Positions 7,248-16,155 are shown, counted from the first letter of the stretch. The stretch is 64,000 bases of DNA from Bacteroidetes bacterium UBA1312 (GCA_002307135.1 DBTQ01000002.1:127055-191054), one strand, 5' to 3'. Program-made: numbers and translations. Notes: generated by a model from the letters alone, not told the origin.

Positions 7248-9473
7248 TCACTCACTATCAGTAACGCCAAGCCTACGATAAGCTTTAATAAATATAGCAC
7301 CCAAATTTTTGTGTGGAGGCACATAGTCTTTGAACGTTGCTTCATTCGACTTTCCTTTAAAATCGACAGCCAATTTTTGCCACATAGCGACCCAATTAAT
7401 ATCCTCCCCCGATACAAGATCTTCGTCTATTGCTTTTAGTATTGGCTCATTAATTGCCATTGCACCTGTTTGCTTGGTAGAAATAATTTGTGCGTCCGGT
7501 GAGCTGTTAAGAATTGTAGAAAGGTTGTGATAACCGCCACAAGAACCCAATACAACGATCTTAGTTTGAGCAGTGAGTCGTTCGAGTGTAGTTGGTAAAT
7601 GATAGCTATGCCCACGATGTATAATAACCGTAGCATGAACACCAATGCTATCCATATATTTGTTCAATCTGTTTTGTGCTTCTTCGTCATCAGGTTCTGC
7701 AAGTGGAAGGTTGGCATAGATAACAACCGGCTTACCCGATATTGATGTAATATTTACCCAATATTTGCTTGTAGTAATCTTCCATTTAGGCCCTTTAAAA
7801 TTGGTCAAAAAGCTGGCATAGGAGGTTTTACCATCTTCATCACCATAAAAGAAAGCCTGCATAATCACAGCTCCTTTATCATCCAACAAATTTTTGTAGG
7901 GTACAAAATTGATGGGCGGCAAATTCAAATTTTGAGATTGTAATCGTAAAGATTCATCTGTAAGACTATCTTTTGCGCTGTTAAACAATGTGGCTAGCAG
8001 AGCATACACTTTCAACCCTTTTGCACTTTTAGATGATGCTTCATAGTTGACTTTGACCTCCTTCTTTAAAAATTCAATGAGTGCCGTATCTTCAATACTA
8101 CCAAAAGCATCTGCAACATCTACAGCAGACTCCAAATCATCTTCTTTTCCCTTATCCAGATTGGCTATAAAATCACGCATTAAGGTTGTCTTTTTATCTT
8201 CAGCCATTGTTGCAAAAAACTGGCTTAAAGTACCGTATCCGGCACACATTCTGATGAAAGTTCTGAATTTGTCATATTTCATTTTTTCAAACAACTCATC
8301 ACCCGTCATCGGTTTCATTTTTTCCAGAAGTATCTTGAATGAACCTGTAAATGAACTGGTATAAATTTCCTCTTGACCATAAACTATCACATAGTACAAT
8401 GCTTCCGGACTTAGGTTTTCAATACATTTAAAACGCACTTTGGGATCTGTGGCTTCATGCAATTCATTCATACGTCGTATGTATGCTAAGCCACGGTATT
8501 CCAACTCGTCCGTATAAGTGCTATTACCCAATGCATCATTTTCTAATTTGAGCCGCACCAAGTTTTTATAAAATAAATCCGGATTAGCCGTTATTTCATC
8601 TACTTGTGCAATAGTCAATTTCTTATTATAAATATCTCCAAGAAATGGTTTAGCCTTTTGAACATCTTTAGACTGTTTGGCTATTTGTACAATAGTCTTT
8701 ACTAATGGATCCGTATTACGCCCCATAGCCGCTTGTATAGATGTATTGGTAGATGTGGCATAATTGAACAATTCGTTCGGAACAACTCTTGCCGCGGCCG
8801 AAATAACCACATCAGCACAAGGTTTGTTGACAAATTCAGGCAGCTTTTTTATCATCTTAACAGGTTCCGCCTTACCTATCTCCTGACACAAGAAATCCTT
8901 ATCTGCTTCAGATAACAATTGACTATTGGCCATTGTATAAATGTTCACATTACTTTGTACAAACTCCGAAACCTTATTTTCCTGTTTGGCAATGACCAGT
9001 TTTTTAAAGTTGCTTACCAATTTTTTGTAATAAACAGGATCTACCTTATTATCATTATTAAACTGAATCAATAATGTTTCTAAGGCTCTGTGATAACCTA
9101 GTTTAGTTTGGTTTTCAGTAAATTTATCGGCAATGGGAAGGTTTTCAATCATTATTTGAATTTGCCTTACGTCTTTCATTATTGCCTGAGTCAATATTCT
9201 TGTACCAACCGAATCTTCTCCAAAATAAATGACACCATCAACTTTGCCATCCGATGCATCAGCACGCTTCTGTTGTTTCAATACTTTATCAAAAAATAGA
9301 CTACGCTGCATGGGTACAGGATTAGTTAGCGTATCAATATCATAAATACTGATTGTCTTTGCTTTTACTTCTTTTTCAGCGTGTTTTCTTTGAGCCATTA
9401 CATTTTGCGATAATGCAAACAAGCATATAATAGCTAAAAGCGTATTGGATCTAAATTTAGTAGTTGTATTCAT
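7248..9473 (-). CDS. Secreted protein with C-terminal clan CD-like (caspase/CHAT-type) His/Cys motif
   Basis: The start is placed at the ATG at 9473, which gives a 741-residue protein with a good signal peptide (1-27, ending NVMAQ); an upstream in-frame ATG at 9572 would precede the promoter. Residues about 60-520 look mainly helical with no domain I recognise. The C-terminal 190 residues contain VVIYANLPLAE, then IIHRGHSYH (His622), then KIVVLGSCGGY (Cys645). A His in xHxxxH-GH context followed 23 residues later by a hydrophobic strand and GSCGG is the spacing of clan CD cysteine peptidases and CHAT domains. Peptidase activity is inferred, not shown. It has its own promoter and is not clearly linked to neighbours. 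Confidence 0.6.
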   Translation of the reverse strand: MNTTTKFRSNTLLAIICLFALSQNVMAQRKHAEKEVKAKTISIYDIDTLTNPVPMQRSLFFDKVLKQQKRADASDGKVDGVIYFGEDSVGTRILTQAIMKDVRQIQIMIENLPIADKFTENQTKLGYHRALETLLIQFNNDNKVDPVYYKKLVSNFKKLVIAKQENKVSEFVQSNVNIYTMANSQLLSEADKDFLCQEIGKAEPVKMIKKLPEFVNKPCADVVISAAARVVPNELFNYATSTNTSIQAAMGRNTDPLVKTIVQIAKQSKDVQKAKPFLGDIYNKKLTIAQVDEITANPDLFYKNLVRLKLENDALGNSTYTDELEYRGLAYIRRMNELHEATDPKVRFKCIENLSPEALYYVIVYGQEEIYTSSFTGSFKILLEKMKPMTGDELFEKMKYDKFRTFIRMCAGYGTLSQFFATMAEDKKTTLMRDFIANLDKGKEDDLESAVDVADAFGSIEDTALIEFLKKEVKVNYEASSKSAKGLKVYALLATLFNSAKDSLTDESLRLQSQNLNLPPINFVPYKNLLDDKGAVIMQAFFYGDEDGKTSYASFLTNFKGPKWKITTSKYWVNITSISGKPVVIYANLPLAEPDDEEAQNRLNKYMDSIGVHATVIIHRGHSYHLPTTLERLTAQTKIVVLGSCGGYHNLSTILNSSPDAQIISTKQTGAMAINEPILKAIDEDLVSGEDINWVAMWQKLAVDFKGKSNEATFKDYVPPHKNLGAIFIKAYRRLGVTDSE

Positions 9474-9496
9474 CCGAATCAAATAATAGTACGTTG

Positions 9497-9504
9497 CAAA
9501 AATA
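9497..9504 (-). promoter_or_regulatory. TAnnTTTG promoter element for the clan CD-like gene
   Basis: Reads TATTTTTG on the minus strand, 23 nt before the ATG at 9473. It supports that start over the upstream ATG at 9572. Confidence 0.65.
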
Positions 9505-9686
9505 AGCGATATACATTTTGTAAACCTTAAAGTAATCCTAATGAACTCATCATCAAATAATGCGCACAGCACTCATTAATTAAAATGGCAACACTATTAT
9601 CGCTATAGACTCTTGATATAATAGGTCTAAAAACGATTAAAAAGGGAAATACCCAATTCAATATTTCAGTTTTTGGCATTAATCAT

Positions 9687-9694
9687 TACTTTTG
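9687..9694 (+). promoter_or_regulatory. TAnnTTTG promoter element for efp
   Basis: TACTTTTG, 26 nt before the ATG at 9721. It rules against the longer reading frame that opens at 9673. Confidence 0.7.
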
Positions 9695-9720
9695 CACACT
9701 ATTCCTTTTATATAATTATT

Positions 9721-10287
9721 ATGGCATCAACAGCAGATATGCGCAATGGCCTCATCCTTAAGATAGATGGTAGCCTTTACACAGTAATCGAATTCGGACA
9801 AAATAAAACAGCTCGCGCGGCAGCAAAAGTGTGGGCAAAACTAAAAGGTGTGGACAATAACCGCACTATTGAACAAACTTGGAACTCTGGCGAAACCATA
9901 TATCCAGTACGTGTAGAACGTCGTACATACCAATTTTTGTATAAAGACGAAACTGGATTTAACTTAATGGACAATGATACGTTCGAGCAAATAGTAGTGA
10001 ACGCAAATATGATTGAACGCCCGGACTTATACAAAGATGGTCAAGAATGTTTTGTATTGGTGAATACAGAAACAGAATTACCTATGACTGTAGAACTACC
10101 TCCGAATGTGATAATGAAAGTAACATATACTGAACCAGGAATGAAAGGAGATACGGCTACTCGTACACTCAAAGCTGCAACTGTTGAAACAGGTGCACAA
10201 GTAATGGTTCCATTGTTTGTAGATGAAAACGAATTAATCAAGATCGACACTAAAACAGGCGCTTATGTAGAGCGCGTGAAAAGCTAA
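9721..10287 (+). CDS. efp: Translation elongation factor P
   Basis: EF-P binds the ribosome between the P and E sites and relieves stalling at polyproline stretches. The 188-residue length and three-domain plan (KOW-like N-terminus, OB domain, C-terminal domain ending VETGAQVMVPLFV...GAYVERV) fit the family. The ATG at 9721 is chosen because the longer frame runs into the promoter. The tip loop that is PGKGQ in E. coli reads TARAAA here, placing Arg32 at the site that is modified Lys34 in E. coli and rhamnosylated Arg32 in Pseudomonas. The gene is followed by accB and accC, a common gene order. Confidence 0.97.
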   Translation: MASTADMRNGLILKIDGSLYTVIEFGQNKTARAAAKVWAKLKGVDNNRTIEQTWNSGETIYPVRVERRTYQFLYKDETGFNLMDNDTFEQIVVNANMIERPDLYKDGQECFVLVNTETELPMTVELPPNVIMKVTYTEPGMKGDTATRTLKAATVETGAQVMVPLFVDENELIKIDTKTGAYVERVKS

Positions 10288-10363
10288 TACACATTAGTAA
10301 TCACGAAAAATTTGAACCCAATTATTTGTAGATACTATTTTTTCAAAAAATTAATTCAGACAA

Positions 10364-10846
10364 ATGGAATACAAGCAAATACAAGAACTGATCAAAATGA
10401 TTAACAAATCAAACATCAGTGAATTGAGCATAAAAGATGGTGAATTTGAAATTACGATCCGTCAAGAAAACGGATTGACAGGTACGCCAATGATGATGCC
10501 TGCTCCTCAGCAAATGATGCAACAACCCGTAATGGCAGCCGCTGCTCCTACTGTTGTGCCAGATGCTACAGTGGCTCCTACAGCTCCGGTAGCAGCCAAC
10601 GATAAACTACATACAATTAAATCCCCAATGATTGGCACATTTTACCGAAGCCCATCTCCGGACAAACCTCCATTTGTAAATGTTGGTGATGAAGTAAAAC
10701 AAGGGCAGGCTCTTTGTATTATCGAAGCGATGAAACTGTTTAATGAAATAGAATGTGAAATAAGTGGCCGAATACTGAAAGTGCTGGTAGATGAATCTTC
10801 ACCAGTAGAATATGACCAACCCCTATTTCTTGTTGAGCTTAACTAA
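10364..10846 (+). CDS. accB: Biotin carboxyl carrier protein of acetyl-CoA carboxylase
   Basis: Carries the biotin that shuttles carboxyl groups in acetyl-CoA carboxylase, the first step of fatty acid synthesis. The 160-residue protein has an N-terminal helical segment (1-35), a Met/Pro/Ala/Val-rich flexible linker (about 40-80) and a biotinyl domain with the attachment motif EAMKLF (biotinylated Lys124). The KSPMIGTFYRSPSPDKPPFV start of that domain and its thumb region are typical of AccB. It lies 76 bp after efp and is separated from accC by a strong hairpin. Confidence 0.96.
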   Translation: MEYKQIQELIKMINKSNISELSIKDGEFEITIRQENGLTGTPMMMPAPQQMMQQPVMAAAAPTVVPDATVAPTAPVAANDKLHTIKSPMIGTFYRSPSPDKPPFVNVGDEVKQGQALCIIEAMKLFNEIECEISGRILKVLVDESSPVEYDQPLFLVELN

Positions 10847-10857
10847 TATAAAATTTT

Positions 10858-10906
10858 AAAAGCAAAATGTAAAAAGAATGAATCTTCTTACATTTTGCTT
10901 TTCTTT
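10858..10906 (+). terminator. Terminator-like hairpin between accB and accC
   Basis: Perfect 15-bp arms AAAAGCAAAATGTAA (10858-10872) / TTACATTTTGCTTTT (10888-10902), then CTTTTT. It sits 12 bp past the accB stop codon and would stop or attenuate readthrough into accC. Confidence 0.8.
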
Positions 10907-10982
10907 TTAAATTGGGCTCTTGCAAATTCAGTTAGGAGCAAACTCATTTGCACTTTTAAATTTTACCTTTTAATTTTCTACT

Positions 10983-12320
10983 GTGTTCAAAAAAATACTA
11001 ATAGCCAACCGTGGCGAAATTGCACTTCGTATCATCCGTACTTGTCGTGAGATGGGTATCAAAACCGTTGCTGTTTATTCTACTGCAGACAAAGATAGTT
11101 TACATGTAAAATTTGCAGACGAAGCTGTTTGTATTGGCAAACCATCAAGTAGCGATTCTTATCTGAGTATTCCTGCAATAATGGCTGCGGCAGAAATCAC
11201 TAATGTAGATGCCATACATCCTGGTTATGGATTCTTGGCCGAGAATGCTGATTTTGCAGAAATATGCGGCAAATACAATATTAAATTTATAGGCCCGACT
11301 CCCGAAATGATTCGGAAAATGGGCGACAAGATCACTGCCAAAGAAACCATGATTGCGGCAGGTGTACCTTGTATTCCCGGCTCTGAAGGCTTATTGGAAA
11401 GTGTAGCACAAGCAACTGAATTGGCTAAAAAAATGGGCTTGCCCGTAATTTTAAAAGCTACAGCAGGTGGTGGTGGTAAAGGAATGCGCGTTGTATGGCA
11501 CGAAAATGAAATAGAAAAAGCTTTCACAACAGCGAAAGCCGAAGCTGCAGCTTCCTTTAAGAATGATGGTATCTATATGGAGAAATTTGTAGAAGAACCA
11601 CGACATATTGAAATACAAGTAGCCGGTGATCAATTCGGTACAGTTTGCCACATGAGTGAGCGTGACTGTTCTATCCAACGCAGACATCAGAAATTAGTGG
11701 AGGAATCACCTTCTCCATTCATGACATCAGAATTACGAATGAAAATGGGTGAGGCCGCTATTAAAGCCGCCGCTGCCATCAATTATGAAAGCGTTGGCAC
11801 GGTAGAATTTTTGGTAGATAAGCACCGTAATTTCTATTTTATGGAAATGAACACTCGGATTCAAGTAGAGCATGGTGTTACAGAAGAGGTGATCAATTTT
11901 GATTTAGTAAAAGAACAAATAAAAATAGCTGCGGGGATACCTATTAGCGGGCTCAATTACGAACCTGTGATGCACGCTATCGAATGTCGTATCAATGCAG
12001 AAGACCCTTACAACGATTTTCGTCCGAGTCCTGGAGTAATCAAAGTATTGCATACTCCTGGTGGACATGGTGTACGTATCGATTCGCATATTTATGCGGG
12101 CTATACAATCCCACCATACTATGATAGTATGATTGCTAAAATTATTGCAGTAGCACAAACCCGCGAAGAAGCCATTCGTACTATGGAACGCGCATTGAGC
12201 GAATACGTGATAGAAGGTGTAAAAACAACTATTCCTTTTCACCAACAATTGATGCGTAATGAGAAATTCCAAGAAGGAGATTTCACGACTAAGTTTATAG
12301 AAAGCTTTGAGTTAGAATAA
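10983..12320 (+). CDS. accC: Acetyl-CoA carboxylase, biotin carboxylase subunit
   Basis: ATP-dependent carboxylation of the biotin on AccB. The 445-residue protein has the biotin carboxylase plan: N-terminal FKKILIANRGEIALRIIRT, the ATP-grasp glycine loop AGGGGKGMRVV (about 161-171), ERDCSIQRRHQKLVEE, and the EMNTRIQVEH catalytic segment. The residue after VEH is Gly where most homologues have Pro. The start is GTG at 10983, which gives the family's usual N-terminus; no closer ATG exists. It lies 136 bp from accB with a hairpin between them and is followed by its own terminator. Confidence 0.97.
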   Translation: MFKKILIANRGEIALRIIRTCREMGIKTVAVYSTADKDSLHVKFADEAVCIGKPSSSDSYLSIPAIMAAAEITNVDAIHPGYGFLAENADFAEICGKYNIKFIGPTPEMIRKMGDKITAKETMIAAGVPCIPGSEGLLESVAQATELAKKMGLPVILKATAGGGGKGMRVVWHENEIEKAFTTAKAEAAASFKNDGIYMEKFVEEPRHIEIQVAGDQFGTVCHMSERDCSIQRRHQKLVEESPSPFMTSELRMKMGEAAIKAAAAINYESVGTVEFLVDKHRNFYFMEMNTRIQVEHGVTEEVINFDLVKEQIKIAAGIPISGLNYEPVMHAIECRINAEDPYNDFRPSPGVIKVLHTPGGHGVRIDSHIYAGYTIPPYYDSMIAKIIAVAQTREEAIRTMERALSEYVIEGVKTTIPFHQQLMRNEKFQEGDFTTKFIESFELE

Positions 12321-12353
12321 GCATCTTAGCTCAAATTTCAACACATTCAAGTT

Positions 12354-12391
12354 CAATGGCTGTCTTAACAACAAGGCAGCCATTGTTTATT
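12354..12391 (+). terminator. Terminator of accC
   Basis: Stem CAATGGCTG (12354-12362) / CAGCCATTG (12377-12385) followed by TTTATTTA, 33 bp past the accC stop codon. Confidence 0.75.
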
Positions 12392-12562
12392 TAATTAAAT
12401 AAGTAATTCTATTTAAAGTGCTTAGAATGCAGATATGAAGCCTTAAATTTGGAGAATAGAAGTTTATTGATCCAATTATTTTTCTTCAAAAATGGATTGG
12501 CATTAATGTTTGTACTCAATTTCCCATTTATTCTTTCATAAGTCATCCCACAATTAAATAAA

Positions 12563-13615
12563 ATGGATTTCAATACGCAGATAGCAGCAAATAAAGTACG
12601 TCAGATCCTTTTTCTATTATCAGTAATTGCACTAGGGATTCTGTTATTTCTCCAAATGACATTTATGCTGAGTGCATTTCTGGGGGCAATTGCCCTATAT
12701 ATGATTTTACGAAAACCAATGTATAAATTAGTGTATGAAAAACATTGGAAAAATTGGATTGCTGCAACAATATTGATGCTTATTTCTTTTTTAGTTATTG
12801 TTATTCCCTTTGTATGGATCGGTTATATATTGGTTCATAAAATTAGTCCAATGCTCAAACATCCCGAATTAATAACAGCGGTAGGTGATAAAATACAACA
12901 CTATCTCAATAATCGATTTGGCATGGATATTTTATCCGAATCTAATATTAGTAAGATCAGCAATACAATAACTTCATTTGTTCCACCTTTAATCAGTTCT
13001 ACAGCCAATGCACTGATGAATATTATCATCACCTACTTTTTACTGTGGTACCTACTCAATAATGCCAATAAAGTAGAGCTGTGGTTGCAACATCATTTAC
13101 CTTTTAAACCCGAACATAGACAAACTGTAATTACAGAAGCAAAAGCATCCATTATGAGTAACGCTATTGGCTTACCTATAATGGGAGCCATACAAGGAGT
13201 GTTGGCAATGCTTGGCTTTTGGATATTCAATGTCCAAGACCCAGTATTATGGGGCATAGTTACCGGCATTTGTTCGTTCATCCCTTTTGTAGGTACAATG
13301 ATGGCTTGGGTACCTATTGCTATTCTAAGCCTTGCCAATGGTGACGTTAACAATGGTATCGGGCAAATATTTTGGGGATTAATTGTAATCGGATTAAGTG
13401 ATAATGTTTTTCGTATGATTATTCAGAAAAAACTCGGTGATATACATCCGCTCATCACCGTTTTCGGAGTGATTGTTGGCCTTAATATATTTGGATTTTT
13501 AGGGCTCATTTTTGGGCCACTTCTAATTTCATTATTCCTTCTGCTGGTAAAAATTTACATTAATGAGTTTGCAACAACAGGTGTAGCAACAACCAACCAC
13601 ATCCAAGAGGAATAA
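12563..13615 (+). CDS. AI-2E family (PerM/TqsA-type) membrane transporter
   Basis: A 350-residue inner-membrane protein with the AI-2E family layout: a hydrophobic hairpin near 13-50, a third helix near 65-85, a hydrophilic region (about 95-145), and a C-terminal block of helices. Typical motifs are the membrane stretch after SSTANALMN, the PIMGAIQGVLAMLGFWIF segment, and the C-terminal GLNIFGFLGLIFGPLLISLF, a family hallmark. Members export autoinducer-2 or other solutes or ions; the substrate cannot be told here. It is monocistronic and shares a bidirectional terminator with tsf. Confidence 0.88.
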   Translation: MDFNTQIAANKVRQILFLLSVIALGILLFLQMTFMLSAFLGAIALYMILRKPMYKLVYEKHWKNWIAATILMLISFLVIVIPFVWIGYILVHKISPMLKHPELITAVGDKIQHYLNNRFGMDILSESNISKISNTITSFVPPLISSTANALMNIIITYFLLWYLLNNANKVELWLQHHLPFKPEHRQTVITEAKASIMSNAIGLPIMGAIQGVLAMLGFWIFNVQDPVLWGIVTGICSFIPFVGTMMAWVPIAILSLANGDVNNGIGQIFWGLIVIGLSDNVFRMIIQKKLGDIHPLITVFGVIVGLNIFGFLGLIFGPLLISLFLLLVKIYINEFATTGVATTNHIQEE

Positions 13616-13638
13616 TCGCTACAAATCTAAAATAAAAC

Positions 13639-13665
13639 AAGGGCTGTCTTTATAAGACAGCCCTT
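13639..13665. terminator. Bidirectional terminator between the AI-2E gene and tsf
   Basis: Perfect 12-bp arms AAGGGCTGTCTT (13639-13650) / AAGACAGCCCTT (13654-13665) with AT-rich flanks, between two convergent genes. Confidence 0.9.
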
Positions 13666-13693
13666 ATTATTATAGGTAGTGCTTCGTAATTAA

Positions 13694-14533
13694 TTATGCA
13701 CCTACTGCTACTCTACGAAAAGAAACTACCGTCAAATCTGCTTGTACAGATTTTACATATTCAGCAACAGTTTTGCTGTTGTCTTTTACAAACAATTGTT
13801 GCAACAATGTATTGTCTTTAAAGAATTTGTTTAATTTGCCCGCCGCAATTTTTTCTGCCATGTCAGCAGCTTTACCTTCAGCCATTATTTGCTCAATAGC
13901 AATTGCTTTTTCACGTGCAATTGTTTCTTCAGAAATGCTATCGACATCCAATCCTAATGGATTCATTGCAGCAATTTGCATCGCTACATCTTTTCCAGCT
14001 GTAGCAACATTTGCACTAACAGGCTTGTTTAAACCTACCAATACACCGATACGGTAATTGCCATGAATATAAGGGATGACTGCATCAGCATTAACTTGTT
14101 CATAGCGTACGATGTCAATTTTCTCTCCAATTTTAGCCACCATTTCAAGTAATTTTTCAGCAACAGTAACACCACCCATTGGCAATGCTTTTATCGCTTC
14201 GATATCGCTTGACATGTTTTGTAAAGCAAGTTCCGCAACTTCTAATGCGAATTCAATGAATTCACCATTTTTAGAAACGAAGTCAGTTTCAGCACTTAAA
14301 GTAAGTATAACGCCATAATTACCGTCTGGGTTAGCTTTTGCTATTACCACACCTTCTTTTGCTTCACGGTCGCTGCGATTCGCAGCCACTTTCTGACCCT
14401 TGGCACGCAAATAGTCAATTGCTTTTTCAAAATCGCCTTCGCTTTCTACTAAAGCTTTACGGCAGTCCATCATTCCAGCGCCTGTTTGTTGGCGCAATTT
14501 GTTTACATCTGCAGCAGATATTGTAACGCTCAT
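13694..14533 (-). CDS. tsf: Translation elongation factor Ts
   Basis: Guanine nucleotide exchange factor for EF-Tu. The 279-residue protein has the UBA-like N-terminus (VNKLRQQTGAGMMDCRKAL, about 10-28) and the dimerisation core with the TDFVSKNGEF motif (about 82-91), close to the canonical TDFVAKN. A second core subdomain follows. It is the last gene of the rplM-rpsI-rpsB-tsf cluster, 141 bp after rpsB. The gap carries a perfect 13-bp hairpin, so its level may be set apart from rpsB. Confidence 0.97.
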   Translation of the reverse strand: MSVTISAADVNKLRQQTGAGMMDCRKALVESEGDFEKAIDYLRAKGQKVAANRSDREAKEGVVIAKANPDGNYGVILTLSAETDFVSKNGEFIEFALEVAELALQNMSSDIEAIKALPMGGVTVAEKLLEMVAKIGEKIDIVRYEQVNADAVIPYIHGNYRIGVLVGLNKPVSANVATAGKDVAMQIAAMNPLGLDVDSISEETIAREKAIAIEQIMAEGKAADMAEKIAAGKLNKFFKDNTLLQQLFVKDNSKTVAEYVKSVQADLTVVSFRRVAVGA

Positions 14534-14570
14534 GATTATATTATTTAAATTAGTTGGTTGCTCTAAATTA

Positions 14571-14601
14571 GTTTAAAGCCCCTTGTATAGGGGCTTTAAA
14601 C
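14571..14601 (-). promoter_or_regulatory. Perfect hairpin in the rpsB-tsf gap
   Basis: Arms GTTTAAAGCCCCT (14571-14583) and AGGGGCTTTAAAC (14589-14601) pair perfectly around a 5-nt loop. There is no clear U-tract on the minus strand. It may act as an attenuator, an RNA-processing site or a weak terminator that adjusts tsf relative to the ribosomal protein genes. Confidence 0.6.
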
Positions 14602-14674
14602 CGATAAAATTATTGTTATTCTTTTAGGAAATCTCCTTATTACTCTTATAACTTTTTAAGTTGTAGCTATAATA

Positions 14675-15643
14675 TTAACGGCTACCACCTGGACGAGTTC
14701 CGCCACCGCCTGGTCCACGACCCGCTCCACCTGGACGGTTACCACCACCAGAGCCCGGTCCACGACCTGCTCCACCTGGACGGCTACCACCACCAGAGCC
14801 TTGGCGAGCACCTGCTGCGCCACCAGTACCTTGGCGACCACGACCTGCGCCACCACGACGTTCTTTTTGATCATCTTCTTCATTCATTTCCAAACCACGG
14901 CTACGTGTTTCTTCCATGTCTGTTTCTTCTTCACCGTTTTCTTTAGCTTGAGTACGTTCTTGCAAACCTTCCATAATAGCTGCAGTCATGTAGTTAGTAA
15001 TGATAGCGATAGATTTTGTTGCATCGTCATTCGATGGTACTGCAAAATCAACTTTAGAAGGATCACTGTTTGTATCAACCATTGCAAATGTAGCGATACC
15101 TAAACGTTTAGCTTCTGCCAATGCAATATGTTCATGACTGATATCAACAATAAACAAAGCTGCTGGTACACGACCCATTTGAGCAATACCGCCAAGCACT
15201 TTCTCCATTTTGTCTTTGCTACGAGTCAATGTCAAACGTTCTTTTTTTGTAACGCTATCCATTGTTCCGTCTTCCAACATTTTTTGGATGCTTTGCATTT
15301 TCTTTACGCTCTTACGAATCGTTTGGAAATTGGTCAACATACCACCCAACCAACGTTCTGTAACGAAAGGCATATTAACCGAAGCTGCTGCTTCCGCTAC
15401 TATTTCTTTTGCTTGTTTCTTAGTAGCAACAAACATGATTTTCTTACCGCTTTTCGCGATAGCTTTCAATGCTGCAGCTGACTCTTGAAGGCCGTCAATT
15501 GTTTTGTTAAGATCTATAATATGAATGCCATTTTTTTCAGCAAAAATGTATGGCAACATTTTTGAGTTCCATTTCTTTTTCAGGTGACCAAAGTGAACGC
15601 CTGCTTCCAAAAGTTGCTGATGAAGGCTTTTATTTTCTTCCAT
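14675..15643 (-). CDS. rpsB: 30S ribosomal protein S2 with Gly/Arg/Pro-rich C-terminal tail
   Basis: Structural protein of the small ribosomal subunit. Residues 1-225 are a normal S2 (LLEAGVHFGHLKKKWNSKM, FVATKKQAKE, TERWLGGMLTNF, DTNSDPSKVDFAVPSNDDA). The start is placed at the ATG at 15643 by family alignment; an upstream in-frame ATG at 15697 adds 18 unrelated residues. After the core comes an acidic linker (about 231-260) and then a 61-residue tail of almost only Gly, Arg, Pro and Ala with two copies of RPGGAGRGPG. Such a tail is absent from usual S2 proteins of about 230-260 residues and resembles RGG-type RNA-binding segments. Confidence 0.97.
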   Translation of the reverse strand: MEENKSLHQQLLEAGVHFGHLKKKWNSKMLPYIFAEKNGIHIIDLNKTIDGLQESAAALKAIAKSGKKIMFVATKKQAKEIVAEAAASVNMPFVTERWLGGMLTNFQTIRKSVKKMQSIQKMLEDGTMDSVTKKERLTLTRSKDKMEKVLGGIAQMGRVPAALFIVDISHEHIALAEAKRLGIATFAMVDTNSDPSKVDFAVPSNDDATKSIAIITNYMTAAIMEGLQERTQAKENGEEETDMEETRSRGLEMNEEDDQKERRGGAGRGRQGTGGAAGARQGSGGGSRPGGAGRGPGSGGGNRPGGAGRGPGGGGTRPGGSR

Positions 15644-15730
15644 TGTTGGAATATTAAGTTTGTTATAAAAAATATGGTTACTATACTCCGCTCGCAATAT
15701 TCCTTGAGGAAATAATTGCTCAGGGAACGA

Positions 15731-16120
15731 TTAACGTTTAGAGAATTGGTGACTACGGCGAGCTTTGCGTTTACCAAATTTCTTACGCTCAACAGAACGA
15801 GAATCACGAGTCATAAGACCAGCATGTTTCAATGTAGGGCGATATTCTGGATTGATTTCGCACAATACGCGAGCGATACCCATTTTTATTGCTTCAGCTT
15901 GTCCTTTTTGTCCACCACCTGCTACTGTTATTACGATGTCAAATGAATCAATTGCTTCGATCGTTTTTAACGGCAGCTCTACTTGGTTTTGTAGATACAT
16001 GATTGGGAAGTAAGCTTTGTATTCTTTTTCGTTTACCGTGATGTTGCCGGTGCCTTTACTTACGTAGACACGCGCTACTGCTTCCTTACGGCGACCAACG
16101 GCATTTTTTTGCTTTTCCAT
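15731..16120 (-). CDS. rpsI: 30S ribosomal protein S9
   Basis: Small-subunit ribosomal protein whose C-terminal tail reaches the P-site tRNA. The 129-residue protein has the expected KNAVGRRKEAVARVYV start, the GGGQKGQAEAIKMGIAR core and the conserved basic C-terminus ending HQFSKR. It lies 35 bp after rplM, the universal L13-S9 pairing, and 87 bp before rpsB. Confidence 0.98.
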   Translation of the reverse strand: MEKQKNAVGRRKEAVARVYVSKGTGNITVNEKEYKAYFPIMYLQNQVELPLKTIEAIDSFDIVITVAGGGQKGQAEAIKMGIARVLCEINPEYRPTLKHAGLMTRDSRSVERKKFGKRKARRSHQFSKR

Positions 16121-16155
16121 TTAGTTATTATAATGTCTTTTGAGAAAAGGGTTGA

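Noticed and set aside
14656..14883. Repeat-rich frame (VLVAQQVLAKALVV type) overlapping the rpsB end
   Set aside because: An alternate-frame shadow of the Gly/Arg-rich S2 tail; its repeats come from the S2 repeat DNA.
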